From CF-161 sp035263645 (GTDB taxonomy: Bacteria; Chloroflexota; Dormibacteria; Dormibacterales; Dormibacteraceae): a DNA stretch of 18,684 bases. This document shows positions 13,535 to 18,684 of this stretch, one piece after another. Each line of letters starts with the position of its first letter. The stretch's first letter is position 1. The notes beneath the pieces are model-generated. The model had not been told where the DNA came from. It worked only from the letters and a program-made list of their open reading frames with translations, and did no database searches. The DNA is taken from assembly GCA_035263645.1 (NCBI GenBank), contig DATFRD010000286.1, forward strand, positions 1 to 18,684, given 5' to 3'. A program made the translations under genes and the position numbers.

Positions 13535-14407
13535 CTAGTCCCCGAGGGCTCGCCGCTGCGCCGCGGCCGCCAGCGTCCGGCACGCGGCGGCCAGCAGGTC
13601 CGACAGGTCGGCGCCGCGCACCGTCACACCGACCGGGCCCAGCCGGCGGATCGCCGCGTCCGGGGCCTCGGCCGTCCACGGCCGGGTGCGCACCTCCTCC
13701 AGCTCCGGGCCGGCCTCCCAGAACCGGTCCAGCGAGCTCTCCAGCGACCGGCGCGCCTCCTCCCCACCCGCGTCGCCGGCCGCCTCCGGCTCGGCGGCCC
13801 CTTCCGGACTGCGCAGCGCCCGCAGCCGGGCGAGGAGCTCCTCGCGCGGCCGGCCCCGCCACGTGAAGACCAGGAACGGGTCTCTGTCGAACGCCTCGGC
13901 GAGCAGGTAGAAGACGGCGGCGACGTGCTTGCACGGGCTCACCCAGTCCGGGCAGGTGCAGGAGCTGGCCAGCTGGCCGGCCGATGTCGGGAACAGCGAC
14001 AGCCGGCAGGCGGCGAACGTCTCCTCGATGTCCCGAGGCATCTCGCCTGCCAGCAGCCTGGCCGCGAACACCGCCTTGGCGGCCATCGCCTGCTCCGCCC
14101 GGGCCCAGTCGTGCTCGTCGAGGGTCTCCACCCCCAGCCGCACGCGGTACGGCCTCGCCCGTGAGCCCTGCACGCGCGCCTGCACCACCCCCCTGTGGAC
14201 CTCCAGGTCCAGCACCTGGCCCCGCCGGGCGTAGTGGCGGCCGCGATCCAGGCGGGACCCGAAGCCGAAGGACTCGAGGATGGAGATGAAGCGGCGGGAC
14301 CACCACGTCTCGCCGATGTCTCCGCGGCGGCTCCGGGCCCTGATCCCGCCCATCGCCGGCCGCGGCCCCCTGACGGGCTCGCGTCGCCAGAACTGGTCGT
14401 CCGCCAT
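13535..14407 (-). CDS. SWIM zinc-finger protein
   Basis: The 290-residue protein carries a SWIM zinc finger, SSCTCPDWVSPCKHVAAVFY, with ligands Cys150, Cys152, Cys159 and His161 (CxC-x6-CxH). The N-terminal part contains GETWWSRRFISILESFGFGS (32-51) and RLDRGRHYARRGQVLDLEV, a pattern seen in SWIM proteins encoded beside SNF2 helicases. After residue 200 the sequence turns acidic and Ala/Glu-rich and ends in an AACRTLAAAAQRRALGD helix. The domain binds DNA or proteins. It lies 48 nt after the SNF2 helicase gene, with GAGG 5 nt before the ATG at 14407, so the two form a unit of a recurrent kind. The precise function of the pair is not established. Confidence 0.93.
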   Translation of the reverse strand: MADDQFWRREPVRGPRPAMGGIRARSRRGDIGETWWSRRFISILESFGFGSRLDRGRHYARRGQVLDLEVHRGVVQARVQGSRARPYRVRLGVETLDEHDWARAEQAMAAKAVFAARLLAGEMPRDIEETFAACRLSLFPTSAGQLASSCTCPDWVSPCKHVAAVFYLLAEAFDRDPFLVFTWRGRPREELLARLRALRSPEGAAEPEAAGDAGGEEARRSLESSLDRFWEAGPELEEVRTRPWTAEAPDAAIRRLGPVGVTVRGADLSDLLAAACRTLAAAAQRRALGD

Positions 14408-14455
14408 CGCGACCTCAGCCCGCCCCGCCTGCCGAAGAGGTCCCCGCGGCAGCCA

Positions 14456-17400
14456 TCACTCGTCCGCCACGGCTTCGGCCGAGAGGGCTACCACCTCGCG
14501 CAGCCGCTCGGTCGAGAGCTCGGTGAGCCAGCCCTCGCCCGTGCCCACGATGCGCTCGGCCAGCTCGCGCTTCTCCTCGATCATCTGGTCGATGCGCTCC
14601 TCCAGCGTTCCGACGCAGATCAGCTTGCGCACCTGCACGTCGCGCCGCTGCCCGATCCGGAAAGCCCGGTCCGTCGCCTGGTCCTCGACCGCCGGGTTCC
14701 ACCAGCGGTCGAAGTGGATGACATGGTTGGCGGCGGTCAGGTTGAGGCCGGTGCCGCCCGCCCTGAGCGACAGGATCAGGAGCGGCGGGCCGGCCGGCGA
14801 CTGGAACCAGGCGACCATCTCGTCACGCGCCCGCCTGGCCGTGGCGCCGTGCAGGAAGGGCACCTTGCGGCCGATCCGGGCGGCGAGGTGCACGCGCAGC
14901 ACCTCGCCCATCTCCGCGAACTGCGTGAAGAGGAGCGCCCGGTCGCCCTCGGCCATCACCTCCTCGAGGATCTCCTCCAGGCGCGCCAGCTTCCCCGAGC
15001 GACCCTCCAGCCGCGAGCCGTCGCGCAGCAGCTGCAGGGGATGGTTGAGCACCTGCTTGAGCTTCATCATGGTGGCCAGGACGAGGCCCCGCCGCTCGAT
15101 CTCCTCGCTTGCGGCCTCGATCTTCGCCAGCATGTCGTCGAGCACCGCCTGGTAGAGCGTGGCCTGCTCGCGGGTGATGTTGCAGTAGACCTTCATGTCG
15201 ACCTTGTCGGGCAGGTCGGCGATGATGCCGCGATCTGTCTTCAGCCGGCGCAGCACGAACGGCCCCGTCAGCCGCCGGAGCAGCGCCGCGGCCTCGTCGT
15301 CCCGGTACCGCTCGACCGGGACGGCGAAGCGGCGCCGGAAGTCCGAGGCGGACGCCAGCAGGCCGGGGTTCAGGAACTGCATGATCGACCACAGCTCGGC
15401 GAGCCGGTTCTCGACCGGCGTCCCGGTGAGGGCGACGCGCTGGGGAGCTCGCAGGGCTCGGACCGCCTGCGCCTGCCGGGCGGCGCTGTTCTTCACGTTC
15501 TGGGCCTCGTCCAGCACCACGCGGCCCCACTCCAGCGCCGCCAGCGCCTCCTGGTCGCGGACCGCCAGCCCGTAGGTCGTGATGAAGAGGTCGCAGTCCC
15601 GCGCGGCGGCGGCGAGATCCTCGCCGGACTGCCGGCCCTGGCCATGGTGCACGTGCACCCGCAGCCGGGGCGCGAAGCGAGCGGCCTCCCGCTGCCAGTT
15701 GCCGACCACGGACATGGGGCACACCAGCAGCGTGGCCGCCCGCCGCCCGGCCGCAGTCTGCTCGGCGACCAGCAGCGCGAGGAGCTGGACGGTCTTGCCC
15801 AGGCCCATGTCGTCGGCCAGGCAGGCGCCCAGGCCCAGGTCGCCCAGGAAGCGCAGCCAGGCGAGGCCCCGTTCCTGGTACGGGCGCAGGTCGCCCCGGA
15901 ACCCGGCCGGCGTCGGCTCGGCCTCCAGCCTGCGCTCGGCCACGCCGGCCAGCAGGTCGCCGACCCAGCCCTCCGCCTCCACGGCCACGACCGGCGGCCC
16001 CTCCGCCGCGGCCTCCAGCCCGGCGGAGGCACGCAGCAGGTCGGCCAGGGTCATGCGCCGCTCCTCGGCGGGGCTCTCGAGCATCGCCAGCGCCACTGTC
16101 AGCTCGTCGGGCCCCAGCTCGACCCACTGCCCGCGCACCTGCACGAGCGGCACCTTGAGCCTCGCCAGCTCGCGCAGCTCGTCGGGGCGCAGCACGGTGT
16201 CGCCGAGCGCGACCTCCCATTCATACTCGCAGAGCGCTTCCAGCCCCAGCCTGGCGGACGTTGCGGCCGCCAGCCCGGGCCCCGCCGCGACCGGCCTGGC
16301 CCGCAGCCGCAGGCCGAGGCGCGACTGCGGCTCGTGCCACCAGGGCGGCACCAGCACCCCGAAGCCGGAGTGCGCCAGGAGCGTGGCGTCCTCCCGGAGG
16401 AAGCGGTGGGCGCCGGCCGCGTCCAGCGCCAGACCGGTCGGCCGGGCCGTGGCGAGCGCCGCGTCGAGCGTCGGGCAGAGGCGGCAGGCGCGGCCGAGCT
16501 CGGCCAGCAGGCGCTCCTGGGGCTGCTCGACGACGCGCTCGAACGCGACCAGCCTGCCGGAGGCGCGCCACACCTCGGCGGCGGGCACCAGCAGGCTCGG
16601 GTCGTCAGGCGCCTGGAGCAGGAACTCCACCTGCCAGGGCCGCCGCGTGGCGCCGGCGCCCGGCGGGGCGAGTCGGAAGCAGAGCCGCAGCCCGTCCGGG
16701 GCCGGCGCCGACTGCCGGCGCCAGGCCTCCAGCCGGCGCTGAAGGGCGGCCAGCTCGATCGGGTCGCCGACCACGGCCGGTTCGCGGCCGACCAGCGCCC
16801 GCAGCCACGCCTCTGCGGCAGGAGTCCCCCCCACGCTGGGCGGGGGCAGCTCGAACGCCCCGCGGCGGGCGGCAGCGTCGGCGACGGCCGCGACCAGGTC
16901 GTCGAGCAGGGCCGCAGCCGACCGCCTGCCAGGTGCGGCGGCCCTGCAGACCGGGGGCATCGCGGCCGCCAGCAGGCGCAGCCGCCGAAGGTCCTCCGGC
17001 TCCGGGGACACGCGCCAGCGGGCCGAATAGCGCATGCCGTCGGACTCCAGCGACGGCAGCACCCGGCCGCCGGCGACGAGCTCCAGCGCCAGCTTGGCGG
17101 CCTCGGCCAGACAGCGCAGCGACGCCGTGGTCGACGGATCGCCGGCCAGCGCCAGCAGGAGGTCGAGCGCCGCGTCCGGCCCCAGACCCAGGGCGGGCAC
17201 CGACCAGGGTCGGAGCCGCGCCGGGGCCCCCGGCCGGGCCGACTGCCCCAGCCCCGGTGAGGGCAGGGGCGCCCGCGGCCCGCTGGGCAGGAGCAGCGTC
17301 AGCGGCGTGGGCGCCACGCAGGCTCGGGCGTGCCGGCCCACGATGCCGCGCAGGGTCTCCTCGTCGCAGGCGAACGGGTGCTGACGCGGACCCCCGGCCG

Positions 17401-17491
17401 GGCGCCCGGCCGGGCGCTGGTCCGCGGCCTCGTCCTCGCCCCAGAGGCAGAGACGCGAGTCCGGGCTCCAGGTCCCGTGCAGCACCGCCAC
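14456..17491 (-). CDS. SNF2-family DEAQ/DExx helicase-like ATPase
   Basis: The 1011-residue superfamily 2 translocase of the bacterial SNF2/Rad54-like type has an N-terminal half (about 1-480) of the usual bacterial SNF2 accessory region and a C-terminal motor. Numbered from GTG 17491: motif I DDMGLGKT at 560-567, motif Ia/Ib LLVCPMSVVGNW (588-599), motif II DEAQ at 661-664, motif III LTGTPVEN (688-695), LLFTQF (853-858), motif V LRAGGTGLNLTAANHV (909-924) and motif VI QATDRAFRIGQ (938-948). All key residues are present. The GTG at 17491 begins VAVLHGTW, the usual N-terminus of these proteins (a leading V-L-H-G-x-W); earlier residues are low-complexity Arg/Ala/Pro sequence. AATACT 8 nt upstream is a possible -10. 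It is followed by its SWIM partner. Confidence 0.95.
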   Translation of the reverse strand: MAVLHGTWSPDSRLCLWGEDEAADQRPAGRPAGGPRQHPFACDEETLRGIVGRHARACVAPTPLTLLLPSGPRAPLPSPGLGQSARPGAPARLRPWSVPALGLGPDAALDLLLALAGDPSTTASLRCLAEAAKLALELVAGGRVLPSLESDGMRYSARWRVSPEPEDLRRLRLLAAAMPPVCRAAAPGRRSAAALLDDLVAAVADAAARRGAFELPPPSVGGTPAAEAWLRALVGREPAVVGDPIELAALQRRLEAWRRQSAPAPDGLRLCFRLAPPGAGATRRPWQVEFLLQAPDDPSLLVPAAEVWRASGRLVAFERVVEQPQERLLAELGRACRLCPTLDAALATARPTGLALDAAGAHRFLREDATLLAHSGFGVLVPPWWHEPQSRLGLRLRARPVAAGPGLAAATSARLGLEALCEYEWEVALGDTVLRPDELRELARLKVPLVQVRGQWVELGPDELTVALAMLESPAEERRMTLADLLRASAGLEAAAEGPPVVAVEAEGWVGDLLAGVAERRLEAEPTPAGFRGDLRPYQERGLAWLRFLGDLGLGACLADDMGLGKTVQLLALLVAEQTAAGRRAATLLVCPMSVVGNWQREAARFAPRLRVHVHHGQGRQSGEDLAAAARDCDLFITTYGLAVRDQEALAALEWGRVVLDEAQNVKNSAARQAQAVRALRAPQRVALTGTPVENRLAELWSIMQFLNPGLLASASDFRRRFAVPVERYRDDEAAALLRRLTGPFVLRRLKTDRGIIADLPDKVDMKVYCNITREQATLYQAVLDDMLAKIEAASEEIERRGLVLATMMKLKQVLNHPLQLLRDGSRLEGRSGKLARLEEILEEVMAEGDRALLFTQFAEMGEVLRVHLAARIGRKVPFLHGATARRARDEMVAWFQSPAGPPLLILSLRAGGTGLNLTAANHVIHFDRWWNPAVEDQATDRAFRIGQRRDVQVRKLICVGTLEERIDQMIEEKRELAERIVGTGEGWLTELSTERLREVVALSAEAVADE

Positions 17492-17634
17492 GGACCTGGA
17501 GTATTGCGCGATGGGAGCGCCCGCCGCCCCTTCGACCGGACGCCCGCCGAGCCTGGCGACCCGGCTACGAGCGTCCGCCGCCGGAGCGCCAGGTTCAGAC
17601 GCCCTCGGGTCTCGCGGCCGATGCGCGCGGCCGC
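17492..17634. other. Intergenic region upstream of the SNF2 gene
   Basis: A 143-nt gap with no gene. AATACT (minus strand, about 17500-17505) could be the -10 of the SNF2 gene. I see no clear -35 or terminator hairpin with a T-run for the zinc-ribbon gene upstream of it. Confidence 0.4.
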
Positions 17635-17871
17635 TCAGCGAACGGCCACGAGCGTCCCGTCCGGATGCACGCGGAACCCGACGCCGCACCCCGAGCAGAC
17701 GACGTCCGGCGAGGGCTCACGGACGGGCCCCTCGGACGGCCGGAGCTCGTGGCTTCCGCACGCGGGGCACTCGCGCCACCGCGTGCGCCCGTGCCCCGGC
17801 CACGAGAGGACCTCGAGGTCCGCCGGCAGGTCACGCGCCGGCGGTCGGTCCGGCCGCTCTTCGCGTCCCAC
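17635..17871 (-). CDS. Small zinc-ribbon protein, 78 aa
   Basis: A short protein with a rubredoxin/TFIIB-like zinc ribbon in its C-terminal half: ECPACGS at 34-40 and CSGCGVGFRVHPDG at 59-72, giving Cys35, Cys38, Cys59, Cys62 (CX2C-X20-CX2C). The N-terminal 30 residues are Arg/Pro/Asp-rich without clear structure. I cannot name a family. The proposed GTG start (17871) has only a weak GGGG upstream, so a later start is possible; the ribbon itself is the confident part. It lies 35 nt after the dodecin gene on the same strand and may be the last gene of the CBS-dodecin unit. It shares no clear similarity with the other zinc ribbon at 11419-11667 beyond the cysteines. Confidence 0.7.
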   Translation of the reverse strand: MGREERPDRPPARDLPADLEVLSWPGHGRTRWRECPACGSHELRPSEGPVREPSPDVVCSGCGVGFRVHPDGTLVAVR

Positions 17872-17906
17872 GGCAGCGATCCCCGGCAGTCGCTGGCCGC
17901 GGAGGG

Positions 17907-18134
17907 TCAGCCTCTCTCCACCACGAACGCGACCTTCATGTTGACGTGGTACTCCTTGATCTGGCCGCCCTCGACCAGGGCGCTCGAGTGGAGCACCTCC
18001 ACACCGGTGATCCCGTGAACGGTGCGGCTGGCCTCCGCCACGGCGTTCTTGGCCGCGTCGCTCCAGCTGTCGGGCGATACGCCCACCAGCTCGATGACCT
18101 TCACGACCTTCCTCGTGCCGACCTGCACGGACAT
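17907..18134 (-). CDS. Dodecin, flavin-binding protein
   Basis: The 75-residue protein forms dodecameric hollow spheres that bind flavins (or CoA and other ligands in some species) and act as storage or buffering proteins. The family pattern is complete: KVVKVIELVGVSPDSWSDAA (in the N-terminal strand and helix, 9-28), KNAVAEASRTVHGITGVEV and the C-terminal strand IKEYHVNMKVAFVVE. Trp24 in PDSWSDA is the residue position that stacks with the flavin ring in archaeal and many bacterial dodecins, which supports flavin binding. GAGGAGGT lies 8 nt before the ATG at 18134. It follows the CBS-pair gene after 72 nt. Confidence 0.95.
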   Translation of the reverse strand: MSVQVGTRKVVKVIELVGVSPDSWSDAAKNAVAEASRTVHGITGVEVLHSSALVEGGQIKEYHVNMKVAFVVERG

Positions 18135-18206
18135 GCGGTCAAACCTCCTCGAATCGTGGGCCAGCGGCTCCTCGACCGGCCGCCGGCCAGAAGTTCTACG
18201 GTCTGG

Positions 18207-18629
18207 TCAGGCGCCTCGGGTCACGCCGACGGTGGCCTCCTTGGCGCAGCCCTCTCCGTGCATGGCCTGGACCAGGTTGCCGTGGCTCAGAACGCCGATC
18301 AGACGGCCACCATCGGCCACGACGCCGAGGCGACGGACCTCCCGCTCCCGCATCATCGCGGCAGCTTTCTCGAGGTCGTCGTCGGGCTTCACGGTGCAGA
18401 GCCCGGTCGACGTCATCACGTGCTGAGCCGTCTCGTGGAGCGCCTCGTGGCCCTCGGCGAGACAGCGGACCACGATGTCCCGGTCCGTGACGACACCCAC
18501 CAGGCTGCCGCCCTCCGTGATGGGGATGAACCCGATGCCCTCGCGCCTCATGAGGTTGGCCACCTGCTGGATCTCGTCGTTCGGGCTGGCGGTCGAGAGG
18601 GTCTTCGCCATCGCTTCGCTGACCTTCAC
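18207..18629 (-). CDS. CBS-domain pair protein
   Basis: The 140-residue protein consists of two CBS domains only, forming one Bateman module that senses adenine nucleotides in many proteins. CBS1 (about 3-58) has KVSEAMAKTLSTASPND, GIGFIPITE and LVGVVTDRDIVVR; CBS2 (about 68-126) has AQHVMTS, CTVKPDDDLEKAAAMM and RRLGVVADGGRLIGVLSHGNLV. The DRD of CBS1 is the usual ribose/phosphate-contacting position, and CBS2 has SHGNL there instead. The start is GTG 18629, with AGGAGGT 7 nt upstream; an upstream ATG at 18680 would ignore this ribosome binding site. A dodecin gene follows on the same strand. The target of the protein is unknown. Single Bateman proteins like this are often stress-linked. Confidence 0.93.
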   Translation of the reverse strand: MKVSEAMAKTLSTASPNDEIQQVANLMRREGIGFIPITEGGSLVGVVTDRDIVVRCLAEGHEALHETAQHVMTSTGLCTVKPDDDLEKAAAMMREREVRRLGVVADGGRLIGVLSHGNLVQAMHGEGCAKEATVGVTRGA

Positions 18630-18648
18630 CCTGGGTACCTCCTGTCGC

Positions 18649-18669
18649 GGGTTGTACTGTCGACAACCC
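18649..18669 (-). promoter_or_regulatory. Inverted repeat upstream of the CBS gene
   Basis: GGGTTGT (18649-18655) and ACAACCC (18663-18669) form a perfect 7-bp inverted repeat with a 7-nt spacer, 12 nt or less upstream of the AGGAGGT of the CBS gene. It could be an operator or a leader hairpin. The promoter is probably beyond or at the window edge. Confidence 0.45.
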
Positions 18670-18684
18670 AATCGGAGCACTGTC

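Noticed and set aside
12158..14164. 668-codon plus-strand frame opposite the antiporter and SWIM genes
   Set aside because: It crosses two real genes and the hairpin repeat region; Gln/Gly/Arg-rich without motifs.
14195..17260. 1021-codon open frame on the plus strand opposite SNF2 and SWIM
   Set aside because: Same kind of GC shadow: Gln/His/Arg/Gly-rich, no domain, while the opposite strand carries all SNF2 motifs.
17492..17689. N-terminal extension of the SNF2 protein
   Set aside because: Low-complexity Arg/Ala/Pro sequence; the family N-terminus begins at the GTG at 17491.

Overview
This is a high-GC bacterial chromosomal window with ordinary gene density and no phage, transposase or CRISPR. 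Four traits point to a deep-branching, high-GC, Gram-positive-like lineage, most likely Chloroflexota (or the related Dormibacterota): a small-subunit bS21 gene, which most Actinobacteria lack; a PspA/PspAA/HtpX/PspAB locus; a sortase with an LAxTG substrate; and a Gram-positive-type LexA box. Many start codons sit 6-9 nt after a TANNNT -10 element with no Shine-Dalgarno, which suggests frequent leaderless transcription. The taxonomic call is inference.

Left part (1-1369): a G/C-tract-rich repeat (about 20-160), then a stand-alone 5S rRNA unit on the minus strand with its own TATAAT promoter and rho-independent terminator, preceded by rpsU (bS21). A conserved-looking unknown gene (711-1148, plus) diverges from rpsU. 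It ends just before a 182-bp imperfect palindrome that separates it from the RDD membrane-protein gene on the minus strand.

Cell-surface block (1366-4182, minus): an RDD-domain membrane protein with a duplicated N-terminal module, then a two-gene unit in which a secreted LANTG-type cell-wall protein overlaps its probable sortase by 4 nt. Across a 300-nt non-coding gap lies a divergent Lon-like AAA_32 protease (4485-7010, plus).

Envelope-stress block (7011-9714): a second copy of the first repeat, inverted, fills the convergent gap after lon. Then comes a minus-strand operon reading pspA-pspAA fusion, htpX, pspAB. A secreted GH5 endoglycoceramidase-like hydrolase diverges from it (9904-11403, plus).

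Right part (11419-18684, all minus): a small zinc-ribbon gene with a consensus promoter overlapped by a LexA/SOS-box match; a ParB-like small protein and a CPA2 cation/proton antiporter; a pair of inverted G/C-rich hairpin repeats; a SNF2 helicase with its SWIM zinc-finger partner; and a small run of CBS-pair protein, dodecin and a second zinc ribbon.

The most notable items are the PspA-PspAA fusion, the LexA-box-controlled zinc ribbon, the autonomous 5S unit, the sortase/LANTG pair with a duplicated sortase N-terminus, and the dispersed repeats at gene ends. No clearly new multi-gene system was identified.
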